Source: JAGXLC01 sp964461045
GTDB taxonomy: Bacteria; Bacteroidota; Bacteroidia; Bacteroidales; UBA12077
NCBI GenBank assembly: GCA_964461045.1
Contig: CAYWSJ010000003.1
Location: 1-64,000 of the forward strand
Length of the DNA: 64,000 nucleotides
Direction: 5' to 3'
Translations under genes and position numbers: made by a program
Notes under the pieces: model-generated
What the model saw: the letters and a program-made list of their open reading frames with translations, nothing else
Database searches by the model: none
What the model was told of the DNA's origin: nothing
Shown: piece after piece, positions 50,151 to 59,441 of the stretch
How the letters are laid out: every line of letters begins with the position of its first letter
Numbering within the stretch: the first letter of the stretch is position 1

Positions 50151-51656
50151 GTGTTAAAAGTGAAGAGAACAAATACAATACTTACCGCAATGTTATATAT
50201 AGGAGGATTGCTCCTTTTCAGCATATCTGTTTCAGGGCAGAATAATACCTCAATTCAACAAATAAAAGAACTGTACAAAAACCAGAAATTTGAGGAAATA
50301 TATAAAAATCTGAATAATCGGGATCCTGAAATTCCACAGAAAAAAATTTTCAAAGCACTTGCATTTTATAACCTCTCTAAAGACCACGAAGAAATTAAAA
50401 AAACAAAGGATAGGTATTTAAAAACAATGGAGCTGATACGCTCAGCACAAAATACAATTGTTCCTGAAGATAAAACAGAAACCATTATACTGAAGGAACT
50501 TGAAAAATTGCAGACTGATATTTTTATAAAGGCAAAAAAATATTACAAAAATGGAAGAAGAAATAAGGCTGATACATACTTTAATGCCCTACACAAAACA
50601 TTTAACAATTCAAACCGGCTATTCAAGAATCATTATGGGTTTGATGACACCTATTTTTTAGAAGTACTTGAATCAAAATCCAGAATGAATCAAGAACATA
50701 AAAAGCATTATAAAAAAGAGATTCAAAAACTCTTAAACAAATATTATTATAACAATCCTAAGTTCAGGGAATGGGATAATCCTAAGTACCGCATGGCAAA
50801 CACTGCAAAAAATGAAAATTATCTCAATGAGGATGAAAAAATGGTTTTCTATTTTCTGAACCTGGTAAGGATGAACCCGGAATTATTCCATGAAACATTT
50901 GTGAGGGCAAGACTTCGTGTTCGATATCACGGCGAAATAAAAATTAGTATTCCACTTTATGATACCCTAATATTAGGAAATAACTACAACAAAAAGTTAT
51001 CACGTCAGGAGTTTTATAATATGCCTGTTCATAATATTTATCAAAATGAACTACCGGAAAAAACAGAAAATAGATTTATTGAAAAGAAAGCATATAAAAC
51101 ATCAGAAACCACAACACGATACAGGTATAATATTGATTATTCGGGGTTATATAACTACCTTAACAACCATAAACCCGAATTGCTTGTCTTGAAAAACCTG
51201 TCAAAATTCCGATTTAGCGATCAGGGAAAACCTATTCTAATAATGAAAAGGTATGATTATAAATTTTCATTTTACAACAGAACTTACCTGGAAGAAACCC
51301 AAAACAGTTTTTATTATCAAAGCTTGTTTAAAAAGCTAAGAAGGATGAGGTCTTTAAATATAATATATCCAGACTATGAACTCTTCAAACTTGCGGAATG
51401 CTGGGCTATAGAAGCGGGTAAAAGAGGACTGAAAGGCCACGACAGAAAAAAATGCCCCTATGGTTATAATGCCGAAGCCTGTGATTATGGAAATAAGAAT
51501 GGTTTTGATGTAGTCCTTAATTTACTTATCGACAAAGCGGTTCCAAACCTGGGTCACAGGAAAATTTTGCTTGGTGACTACACAAAAATGGGCGTTGCCA
51601 TTCGTCCTCATAAACTGGATTTTAATTACAATGCTGTACTTGATTTTGGCCTTTAA
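50151..51656 (+). CDS. Exported CAP/SCP-domain protein with N-terminal helical region
   Basis: This 501-aa protein starts at GTG 50151 with a signal peptide (basic KVKR, then a hydrophobic core ending SVSGQ). Residues about 25-200 are charged, helical and TPR-like. Then come motifs of the CAP (SCP/PR1) fold split over a long insert: FYFLNLVRMNPELF at about 232-245, and near the C-terminus AECWAIEAGKRGLKGHD and LGHRKILLGDYTKMGVAI. CAP proteins are secreted and have varied roles, with a conserved His/Glu site. The insert of about 180 residues inside the CAP fold is unusual. The gene ends overlapping the convergent amidotransferase gene by four bases. Confidence 0.8.
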   Translation: MLKVKRTNTILTAMLYIGGLLLFSISVSGQNNTSIQQIKELYKNQKFEEIYKNLNNRDPEIPQKKIFKALAFYNLSKDHEEIKKTKDRYLKTMELIRSAQNTIVPEDKTETIILKELEKLQTDIFIKAKKYYKNGRRNKADTYFNALHKTFNNSNRLFKNHYGFDDTYFLEVLESKSRMNQEHKKHYKKEIQKLLNKYYYNNPKFREWDNPKYRMANTAKNENYLNEDEKMVFYFLNLVRMNPELFHETFVRARLRVRYHGEIKISIPLYDTLILGNNYNKKLSRQEFYNMPVHNIYQNELPEKTENRFIEKKAYKTSETTTRYRYNIDYSGLYNYLNNHKPELLVLKNLSKFRFSDQGKPILIMKRYDYKFSFYNRTYLEETQNSFYYQSLFKKLRRMRSLNIIYPDYELFKLAECWAIEAGKRGLKGHDRKKCPYGYNAEACDYGNKNGFDVVLNLLIDKAVPNLGHRKILLGDYTKMGVAIRPHKLDFNYNAVLDFGL

Positions 51657-52771
51657 TTCTCTTTTTTAGAGTTAGCAAGGTTATTTAGTCTTTCAGCCAT
51701 CTCCTGCCAGAACTGATAATGAAATTCACAACTATTGGCCCTTTTTAATAATTCATGTCCGGAAACAGGTTCTTTATGCTCAGGGGAGAGATAATATTTT
51801 AAATGCTGATCATATAAATAGGGTGGCTCCGGGTGAAATTGAATTCCTATTACATTAGGATAGTATTTGTGTCGAATAGCTTCTATAACTTTTCCATCTA
51901 AAGAGGTAGCTGCTACCTCAAATTCCTTCCCTATCTTTTCTATTCCCTGGTGATGATTACTGTAAACTAACGGTTCCTGATCCATTTTCAAAGGAAATTC
52001 GTTTTTCAGAACAATTTTATGAAAACTCCCATGAAATAATTCCAATTCCGGATGCAAAGCATTGTAATAATTTCTGTGTATGTCATCTTTCTCTTTATCA
52101 AGCAAAGCCTCAACCTTATTAATCTTATAAATTTCACTGGGAATATCCTGATACAGGGTTCCACCTGATGCAACGTTCATAGTTTGCATACCTAAACAAA
52201 TCCCTAGAATGAAATAATCCGGATGTTTTTTCAAAAAAGGTTCGAAATCATTGTTTTGCGTACCTCCTATAAGGTGAAAAAGAAAGGATGCTTCATTGTA
52301 ATGTCTGTTAGGATCATAAATATTTGTCAGTAAACTCGTTCTCTCACCATATAGAAATGGAGGCATGTCTGGCCCTCCAAAAAAAATAACACCTTCTGAG
52401 TTCAAAAAAATCTTTTTGAAATCATCGCTTAGTTTGTTTCTGCCATAAAGTTTATCCGGGTGAATACTCTCCCTGGTATAATGAAGATAAAAATCACCAG
52501 CTAGTTCTGCTGTATCCAAATATTTAATAGTTCTATCATAATTGTATCTCTCACCGGAATGGTAAACACCTACAAAATTATAATCCCCGGGAGATAAAAT
52601 TTCTTTTTTCAACAAGTTATTTATTGTCTTGATATTTGAAACTGTTGGATGCATTAAAACAAGATGAGCACTTTCAGAATTTTTCGCTTGATTGCTAAAA
52701 TAATCCTGGGCAAACAAACTTGCAGGCATTAACAAAAAAAGCATAATTATCTTACTTACAGGCTTTTTCAT
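51653..52771 (-). CDS. Exported class I glutamine amidotransferase-like (C26) hydrolase
   Basis: This 372-aa protein has a clear signal peptide (KKPVSKIIMLFLLMPASLFA, cut before QDYF). The rest is a peptidase C26 / gamma-glutamyl hydrolase-type domain: nucleophile cysteine in LGICLGMQTMNVASGGTLYQ and histidine in GIQFHPEPP. PuuD and related C26 enzymes are cytoplasmic, so an exported form is uncommon and suggests action on gamma-glutamyl compounds in the periplasm or medium. It shares its last four bases with the convergent CAP protein gene. Confidence 0.85.
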   Translation of the reverse strand: MKKPVSKIIMLFLLMPASLFAQDYFSNQAKNSESAHLVLMHPTVSNIKTINNLLKKEILSPGDYNFVGVYHSGERYNYDRTIKYLDTAELAGDFYLHYTRESIHPDKLYGRNKLSDDFKKIFLNSEGVIFFGGPDMPPFLYGERTSLLTNIYDPNRHYNEASFLFHLIGGTQNNDFEPFLKKHPDYFILGICLGMQTMNVASGGTLYQDIPSEIYKINKVEALLDKEKDDIHRNYYNALHPELELFHGSFHKIVLKNEFPLKMDQEPLVYSNHHQGIEKIGKEFEVAATSLDGKVIEAIRHKYYPNVIGIQFHPEPPYLYDQHLKYYLSPEHKEPVSGHELLKRANSCEFHYQFWQEMAERLNNLANSKKEN

Positions 52772-52820
52772 AATTCAAGGAATATATTAAAATTTTACTC
52801 TTTAAAATGATTTTAAATTT

Positions 52821-52847
52821 TAACTTTGCATTAAGGAAACGTTCCTT
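52821..52847 (+). promoter_or_regulatory. Probable -7 box and palindrome before lipA
   Basis: TAACTTTG (52821-52828) fits TAnnTTTG. Directly at the expected start site is the palindrome AAGGAA-ACG-TTCCTT (52833-52847), a candidate operator or small leader hairpin. The lipA start is about 155 bases downstream. Confidence 0.35.
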
Positions 52848-52987
52848 TTATTTTTATTCAAAAATTCCCAGAGGAAATGAATAAAAATAACATGATAAAT
52901 TACACAAGACCAATTAAATGTATTTTTTTCTTGTGAAAAATTTTAGTTTAAATATATATAAATCTTACCTTAAATCAAGGCATTTGT

Positions 52988-53848
52988 ATGAATAAAAAAA
53001 ATAAAGCAAAAGGAAGATTACCTCGCTGGATGAAGATGGAGATGCCAAAAGGTGAAATTTATTCCAAACTTAAAAACAGAGTCCAGGAAAACAATCTGCA
53101 TACAATCTGCACAAGCGGAAAATGTCCGAATATAGGAGAATGCTGGAACCGTGGTACAGCAACCTTTATGATTCTTGGAGATATTTGTACAAGATCGTGC
53201 AAATTCTGTGGGGTTACTACAGGAAAACCTTTACCTCCAGACCCAAAGGAACCTGAAAAAGTAGCCAGAACTATAGAGATAATGGGCATTAAACATGCAG
53301 TAATTACTTCGGTTGACAGAGATGATCTTGATGACGGGGGAGCAGAAATATGGGCAGAAACCATAAAGAAAATAAAGGAAAGAAATCGAATTACAGTTGA
53401 AGGGCTTATTCCTGATTTTGATGGAAAACGGAATTTAATTGACAAGGTAATTGCGGCTAAACCAGATGTTATTTCGCATAATCTTGAAACCGTACGAAGA
53501 CTAACACCTCAAATTAGAAGCAGAGCAGAATACGACAGAAGTCTTGGAGTACTAGAATATATTGCCAGGTCCGGAGTAAACGCTAAGTCTGGAATTATGC
53601 TGGGACTTGGAGAAGAGGAAGAAGAAATTTTTGAAACCATGGATGATCTTTTAGCTGTCGGTTGTAAAATCCTTACAATTGGTCAATACTTACAACCCGG
53701 CCCCGACAATCATCCCGTGATAAAATTCGTAGAACCTGAAAAATTTAAACTCTACGAAAAAACAGGTTTGGAAAAAGGCTTCCGGTTTGTTGAAAGCAGT
53801 CCGTTGGTCAGATCTTCTTATCATGCTGAAAAGCACGTAAAAGCATAA
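52988..53848 (+). CDS. lipA: Lipoyl synthase LipA
   Basis: This 286-aa radical-SAM enzyme inserts two sulfurs into the octanoyl chain on lipoyl domains. It has the auxiliary cluster cysteines C41, C46 and C52 (CTSGKCPNIGEC), the radical-SAM cluster C67, C71 and C74 (CTRSCKFC) and the C-terminal RSSY serine that ligates the auxiliary cluster. The length is normal. lipB starts 7 bases downstream. Both serve the E2 subunits or GcvH partners of Lpd (18.7-20.1 kb). A 140-base leader with a possible short peptide frame precedes it. Confidence 0.97.
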   Translation: MNKKNKAKGRLPRWMKMEMPKGEIYSKLKNRVQENNLHTICTSGKCPNIGECWNRGTATFMILGDICTRSCKFCGVTTGKPLPPDPKEPEKVARTIEIMGIKHAVITSVDRDDLDDGGAEIWAETIKKIKERNRITVEGLIPDFDGKRNLIDKVIAAKPDVISHNLETVRRLTPQIRSRAEYDRSLGVLEYIARSGVNAKSGIMLGLGEEEEEIFETMDDLLAVGCKILTIGQYLQPGPDNHPVIKFVEPEKFKLYEKTGLEKGFRFVESSPLVRSSYHAEKHVKA

Positions 53849-53855
53849 GAAAAAA

Positions 53856-54542
53856 ATGAATAATATTAAAGTTAAATATGAGGATTTAGGTGTCATCGAC
53901 TACAAAGAAGCCTGGGATTATCAGGAAGAAAAATTCGATGAGATTGTAGAAGCTAAAAAGAAAAATCTTGAAACAAATAATTATTTATTGTTTTGTGAGC
54001 ATCCTCATGTATATACCTTAGGCAAAAGTGGCGAGCATAACAATCTACTAATCAGCGATGAGTTTCTGAAAAAAATAAATGCCACTTATTACAAAATAAA
54101 CAGGGGAGGCGACATCACATATCATGGCCCGGGGCAAATTGTGGGATACCCTATTCTCAACCTGGAAGCACTAAATATTGGAATAAAGGAATATATTCAT
54201 AAACTGGAAGAAGCAATAATAAATACACTTCAAGAATATAACCTTAAAGCAGAGAGACTTGATGGCGCTACAGGTGTTTGGCTTGATACAAATAAAACGG
54301 GACAATCAAGAAAAATTTGCGCAATTGGAGTTCGGGCCAGCAAATTTGTTACCATGCACGGATTTGCATTTAACATAAACACCGATCTGAATTATTTCAA
54401 CCATATAAACCCGTGTGGTTTTACTGACAAAGGGGTTACTTCGCTACAAAAGGAAACCGGTAAAAAAATTGATTTTGAAGAGACCAAGAAAATATTGAAA
54501 CAAAAAATTCAGGATATTTTTCAAATGGATTATAAAAAATAA
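53856..54542 (+). CDS. lipB: Lipoyl(octanoyl) transferase LipB
   Basis: LipB moves octanoate from acyl carrier protein to lipoyl domains. This 228-aa protein shows the RGGDITYHGPGQIVGYPI motif, the catalytic Lys in GVRASKFVTMHGFA and the thioester Cys in HINPCGFTDKGVTSL. It follows lipA after 7 bases, so both steps of lipoate synthesis are encoded together, and recJ follows after 18 bases. Confidence 0.97.
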   Translation: MNNIKVKYEDLGVIDYKEAWDYQEEKFDEIVEAKKKNLETNNYLLFCEHPHVYTLGKSGEHNNLLISDEFLKKINATYYKINRGGDITYHGPGQIVGYPILNLEALNIGIKEYIHKLEEAIINTLQEYNLKAERLDGATGVWLDTNKTGQSRKICAIGVRASKFVTMHGFAFNINTDLNYFNHINPCGFTDKGVTSLQKETGKKIDFEETKKILKQKIQDIFQMDYKK

Positions 54543-54560
54543 AAGAAGGCACTAATAATT

Positions 54561-56282
54561 ATGCACAAAAAATGGGTATTTAAAGAAAAACCAAATGAAG
54601 AAAAAGAGATTAAGCTTGCTGAAGAGCTAAATATAAGCAGGCTCCTCTCCCGTCTTTTGTTGCAACGCGGAATTAACTCGTTTGAAAATGCAAAAAAATT
54701 TTTTCGTCCGGAATTGGAAAGTCTCTACGATCCTTTTAAGATGAAGGATATGAATCGTGCTGTTGAAAGAATCGAGGAGGCAATTCTGAACAATCAAAAG
54801 ATTTTGGTCTACGGCGATTATGATGTAGATGGAACCACCTCAGTCGCTTTAGTTTATTCCTTTCTGAAAAAATTCTATAACAACATTGATTACTATATCC
54901 CTGACAGGTATGAGGAAGGATATGGAGTATCCTACAAAGGTATTAATTACGCCAGGGAAAATGATATTTCACTGATTATCACACTTGATTGTGGCATAAA
55001 AGCAATAAAAAAAGTTGATTACGCCCGGAAAAACCACATTGATGTAATTATTTGTGATCATCACACTCCTGAAAAAAAGTTGCCAAAGGCTGTGGCTGTT
55101 CTGGATCCCAAAAGACCCGATGACAACTACCCGTTCAAAGAGTTAAGCGGTTGCGGAGTAGGCTTCAAATTACTGCAGGCATTTGCCATAACAAATAATA
55201 TAAGCTTCAAAGAGTTATATCCTTTCCTCGATCTTGTAGCAGTTAGTATTGCTTCGGATATTGTTCCTATTATTGATGAAAACAGAATCCTTACCTATTA
55301 TGGATTAAAGCAACTCAATAAAAATCCGCGCACAGGCTTAAAAGCAATCATTAAAGTTTCAGGGCTGAATAGCCATAAGAAAAAAATTGCGGTAGAAGAT
55401 GTTGTGTTCAGAATCGGCCCCAGAATCAATGCAACCGGAAGAATTGAGTCAGCCAGAAGTGCAGTGGAATTGCTTATTACTACCAATCAGCAAAAAGCCG
55501 ACCAGATGGCGGTAAAGGTAAATTCATGCAACGATGCACGAAAGAATATCGACCGGAATATCACACAGGATGCTATAAAAATGACCTCGATAGAACCAGG
55601 GGTGAATGAAAAAAAATCAACTGTCCTTTATAACCCTAACTGGCATAAAGGCGTTGTTGGTATAGTAGCTTCCAGGATGATCGAGATCTATTACAGGCCT
55701 ACAATTATCCTGACAGCATCAAACGGGCTGGCAACAGGCTCGGCACGTTCCATACCGGGTTTCGATGTTTACCAGGCACTGGAACAGTGCAGTGATCTTC
55801 TTGAAAACTTTGGCGGACATACTTATGCAGCCGGACTGACACTTGACATTAATAATATAGAACCGTTTAAAAAGCGTTTTGAAAATATTGCCGAAAACAC
55901 AATAACCGAAGAACAAATGATCCCGCATATTGAAGTCGATGCAGAAATAGATTTCAGCGAGATTACACCAAGTTTCTTTAAGGTGCTCAACCAGTTTCAA
56001 CCTTTCGGCCCACAAAACCTGGCCCCTATATTTGTTGCAAGAAATGTGAGAGACACTGGAATGGCCAGGCTCGTAGGCTCAAGCAAGGAGCACGTAAAAC
56101 TTACTTTAGCACAGGAAAACTCAAGTGAAATACAGTTCCCGGGTATTGCATTTCAGCAGGCTAACCATTATCATGCCATTCACAATAGCAAACCTTTTGA
56201 TATTTGCTTTGCTATTGAAGAAAATCACTTTAAAGGCAAAACCACATTGCAGCTAAACATCAAAGATATTAAGCAACGGTAA
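54561..56282 (+). CDS. recJ: Single-stranded-DNA exonuclease RecJ
   Basis: RecJ is the 5'-to-3' single-strand exonuclease used in recombination and mismatch repair. This 573-aa protein has the DHH-family motifs YGDYDVDGTTS (about 81-91), the TLDCGIKA segment and CDHHTPEKKLP, then the DHHA1 domain with GHTYAAGL and the C-terminal OB-fold. The length is usual for RecJ. It ends 2 bases before the end of the convergent helix-hairpin-helix gene, with no terminator visible between them. Confidence 0.96.
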   Translation: MHKKWVFKEKPNEEKEIKLAEELNISRLLSRLLLQRGINSFENAKKFFRPELESLYDPFKMKDMNRAVERIEEAILNNQKILVYGDYDVDGTTSVALVYSFLKKFYNNIDYYIPDRYEEGYGVSYKGINYARENDISLIITLDCGIKAIKKVDYARKNHIDVIICDHHTPEKKLPKAVAVLDPKRPDDNYPFKELSGCGVGFKLLQAFAITNNISFKELYPFLDLVAVSIASDIVPIIDENRILTYYGLKQLNKNPRTGLKAIIKVSGLNSHKKKIAVEDVVFRIGPRINATGRIESARSAVELLITTNQQKADQMAVKVNSCNDARKNIDRNITQDAIKMTSIEPGVNEKKSTVLYNPNWHKGVVGIVASRMIEIYYRPTIILTASNGLATGSARSIPGFDVYQALEQCSDLLENFGGHTYAAGLTLDINNIEPFKKRFENIAENTITEEQMIPHIEVDAEIDFSEITPSFFKVLNQFQPFGPQNLAPIFVARNVRDTGMARLVGSSKEHVKLTLAQENSSEIQFPGIAFQQANHYHAIHNSKPFDICFAIEENHFKGKTTLQLNIKDIKQR

Positions 56283-56284
56283 TT

Positions 56285-58354
56285 CTACCACTTAATCCTT
56301 AATTGCATTTTCAAACTGGTTTTAGTATTTCCATCAATCTTATTAAGACCACTTCCAATAGAATTTTTATCTGTATAATAAAACCTTCCAAGCTTCAAAT
56401 AAAAAGTAACAGGTTCATAATTATATTTTACATTGATGTAATAACGGAATCCTTTGGAATAATAAGCTGGAATACTAAAATTATATAATAGATCTTGTTC
56501 ATAGGAATAAAGGCTCGATTGATAGCTATCAGTATCAAAAATACCATAACGGAAATCCAGCTCCAGCGGCAGTTTTCTTAACCGCCACGAAAAATCCTGG
56601 CAAATCAGAATACCTTGTTCATAGGTATCATCGCTTAAATAACATTCTGTAAATGATATCCTGTTTTGTAACTTCAAAAATTCAGAAATATCATACTTAA
56701 CATTCAACCTCAGTTTATACTTATTTTCATACATCAACCCTGGCAGTAATGATTGTGATTTCTGATAATTAACCTCTTCTTCACTGTATTGATAGCGGAT
56801 ATAAAATTCAAAGTCGCGATAAACCGGAAAATTTAAATTAACCAGGCTGCTCCAACCTTCAGAAGGAGAATCAGTAAGATAAGTTATCCAGGTATGCTGG
56901 TAACTATCAAATGAAACACTGGCAATTAACCAGGATAATAACTCCATATTCAGCCCTACGTATAAACCTTTCTCATTAGGAAATGTAGAAGATTCAGAAA
57001 AAGGGTCTGCATAAAGTGCCTGGTATTCACGGTGATAATTCCGATAAACCAATGCAATTCCTAACTTTTCTGTAAGCTGAGCCTGTAATCCACTCAACCA
57101 GGCCGCATGGCATAAATCTGAAGATGCGACTTCACCAAACAAAAAATACTGTTTAAAAGAATATTTATAATCCAGTCCCAAAACAAAATTCTCATTGCCT
57201 GAAAACTGATATAACTTGTATGGCTTGAATGATTTTTCAATATCTCCTTCAAAAGTTGCAAAGATCCCTGATAAACCCAGCTCAAAATGATCTTTCCGGA
57301 AAAGAATGTTTGCTCCCATAACCTTTTCACTAAGAATCCGCTCATCTTCAATTTCCCGTGGAAGACGGTGATATCCGGTGGTCTGGAAGGAGCTAAATAT
57401 AGGAATTTCGTTCTTCTGACCTGTAAAATTGGCATCAATATTTTTACTGGAATAAAAAGCAGAATATTCAAAATTATCATGAAGAAATGTACAGGCAGTT
57501 CCCCGGAAAAAACGATTCTCATCAGACGAGGTGTACTTTTTAACGGGATCTCCTTTTCGCATTACTCTCAGCACATAGGGTGATTTATCAAAACTGAAGC
57601 CACTCCACACTGTCAACCCCTGGCCAAAATTAATGCTATAATCGCCCAAAGCTAAATTTTTTAGCCATTTTTCACCCTGATAAAGAAAATGAAAAGAATG
57701 ATAATCAAAACCATAATAATTGGATCCCGACAAAAACTCCTCCCCTGGATCTTTCTCTGCGGTAAAGCCTAAAAATAGCCTGCGATCTAAATTAAATTTA
57801 TACTGAGTGTAAAGTTTATAAGGATCACCAAGAAATAAGTTCTTATCCCCTTCTTTATTTAAATAGCCTCTGCGTTTTTCCAGTATTCGTTCAGCTTTAA
57901 CCAATAATTGATGCGAACCGTAATTTACTACCTGCCCAGGCTTCAAATCAATTATTGATCTTCCCCTGTTTTCATCTACAGGTGATACTTCTGTAAAAAT
58001 TCTGAGCTTACGCACCAGTTTTTTGTCAAATCCAAAAACAACCTGTAATTCATAAATTGACTGAAGTGCCCCATTTCTAGAAATATAATCAAGAAGACTT
58101 TGAATTTGAAAACTATTCAACAGGTGTAAATCATTCAAATTAGCTTCTGTTGCATCATTAAGATTAAGTTTATTTTCAGAAAAGAAAAAAAGATCTCTAA
58201 AAATTTCTTCTGCAGAAGATTTGTTTTCCTCTTCAGAGACAATATTCTCCGTTAAATCTTCGATAATTTCTCTAATATCAGAGTTCTGACAGTACAAACT
58301 CTGAGAAATTGAAAGAAACAGAAAAACAAACGAAAACAAACCCATTTCCTTCAT
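56285..58354 (-). CDS. Helix-hairpin-helix protein with large barrel-like C-terminal region
   Basis: This about 689-aa exported protein (ATG 58354; a TTG two codons upstream is also in frame) has a signal peptide (about 1-22). At about 55-120 it carries tandem helix-hairpin-helix motifs like those of ComEA (LNLNDATEANLNDLHLLNSF, then GALQSIYELQVVFGFD). Residues about 150-689 show alternating aromatic strands, turn-rich and ending MQLRIKW, consistent with a large outer-membrane beta-barrel. It starts 7 bases after a PorQ/PorV-like gene. DNA binding by exported HhH domains is known from competence, so a DNA-handling outer-membrane role is possible, as inference only. Confidence 0.78.
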   Translation of the reverse strand: MKEMGLFSFVFLFLSISQSLYCQNSDIREIIEDLTENIVSEEENKSSAEEIFRDLFFFSENKLNLNDATEANLNDLHLLNSFQIQSLLDYISRNGALQSIYELQVVFGFDKKLVRKLRIFTEVSPVDENRGRSIIDLKPGQVVNYGSHQLLVKAERILEKRRGYLNKEGDKNLFLGDPYKLYTQYKFNLDRRLFLGFTAEKDPGEEFLSGSNYYGFDYHSFHFLYQGEKWLKNLALGDYSINFGQGLTVWSGFSFDKSPYVLRVMRKGDPVKKYTSSDENRFFRGTACTFLHDNFEYSAFYSSKNIDANFTGQKNEIPIFSSFQTTGYHRLPREIEDERILSEKVMGANILFRKDHFELGLSGIFATFEGDIEKSFKPYKLYQFSGNENFVLGLDYKYSFKQYFLFGEVASSDLCHAAWLSGLQAQLTEKLGIALVYRNYHREYQALYADPFSESSTFPNEKGLYVGLNMELLSWLIASVSFDSYQHTWITYLTDSPSEGWSSLVNLNFPVYRDFEFYIRYQYSEEEVNYQKSQSLLPGLMYENKYKLRLNVKYDISEFLKLQNRISFTECYLSDDTYEQGILICQDFSWRLRKLPLELDFRYGIFDTDSYQSSLYSYEQDLLYNFSIPAYYSKGFRYYINVKYNYEPVTFYLKLGRFYYTDKNSIGSGLNKIDGNTKTSLKMQLRIKW

Positions 58355-58361
58355 AATCAAA

Positions 58362-59168
58362 CTATAGATTTACCTGTAATGAAAAATTTGGCACATACCC
58401 AAGTACCTGATGCCTGTAAAAGGCCAGATCAACAATAAAATTATTCAACTGATAACCCATGCCAAAAGAAAAAACCACTGGATTAACAATAACTCCTGCG
58501 CGCAAATTAAAGTTTTTCAAAAAGGAATATTCAAGTCCCGTTTTGACAGAGGAATTGTGCTCACTTTCTTTCTCAATTTCAAGTGTCGTCATCACCCGGG
58601 AATCAAATGAATAAGCACAGCCAAGCCGAAAAACAGATGGAATATAAGCTTTAGGATAACTATAATAACTATTCGCTGGATTGTAAGCATGAACCCCAAC
58701 ATATAACTCATCAAATGGCTTATACAGGATACCAGCCTCAAAAGTAATCTGCGCAAGATCATCCTCAACTCCATGAATATGTGTGGAGTAATAATCAATC
58801 TGTACACCCAGGGAAAAAGACTCCCCAAGCAGCTTACCAAAAGCCAAACCGGCCTTTATTTCATTGTACTTTGAATAACCGTAATAGGTCCCGCTTGAAG
58901 CAAAAGTACCAGTTGAAGTGGGATAAACAAAGGCAACAGACTGATAACTCATTTCCCTGATCATTCCCATATTATGATAGATTCCTGCTGACATTTGATT
59001 AATATATGCCAGTCCTGCCTGATTATTAAATACAGACCAAAAATCAGGTAACATCACAGTAGCATATGCCATAGCCGCTGAACGAGCCCCTGATGGATAT
59101 TTTTTATCGCTGCCAAAAGTGGGAACAATCAGCAATACCAAAAGTAATGCTAAAATAGTTCTTTTCAT
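58362..59168 (-). CDS. PorQ/PorV-like outer-membrane protein
   Basis: This about 268-aa protein (ATG 59168 chosen because it gives a standard signal peptide MKRTILALLLVLLIVPTFG) belongs to the FadL/UPF0164-related PorV/PorQ-like outer-membrane proteins. It shows the GARSAAMAYATVMLPDFWSVFNNQAGLAY opening, in which the SARxxAMGxA pattern and N-Q-A-G-L are typical, then repeated aromatic beta strands. PorV and PorQ are accessory parts of the type IX secretion system, though many relatives have other roles. The helix-hairpin-helix gene follows 7 bases downstream, so they form one operon. Confidence 0.8.
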   Translation of the reverse strand: MKRTILALLLVLLIVPTFGSDKKYPSGARSAAMAYATVMLPDFWSVFNNQAGLAYINQMSAGIYHNMGMIREMSYQSVAFVYPTSTGTFASSGTYYGYSKYNEIKAGLAFGKLLGESFSLGVQIDYYSTHIHGVEDDLAQITFEAGILYKPFDELYVGVHAYNPANSYYSYPKAYIPSVFRLGCAYSFDSRVMTTLEIEKESEHNSSVKTGLEYSFLKNFNLRAGVIVNPVVFSFGMGYQLNNFIVDLAFYRHQVLGYVPNFSLQVNL

Positions 59169-59441
59169 AAGTTTCCAGAAAAATGATGTATGAAGATAAG
59201 TATAAAATAATAATAAACAAAACAACTAAAAAGAATTGAACAGAATGACTTTTTTAACAGGAATCAAAAATTAGTTGCATCCCTAAAGCTGTTTTTATTT
59301 TATTTGATAATTCTGCACACCAAATTCTGAAAAGGTTATTATTCATAGATTTAACATAAATAAAAATGAAACATGATATGTCTCATTCTAAATTCTTTAT
59401 AAAAAATGTATATTTGGCATTTCGTTTCTAAGCTAAAAAAA

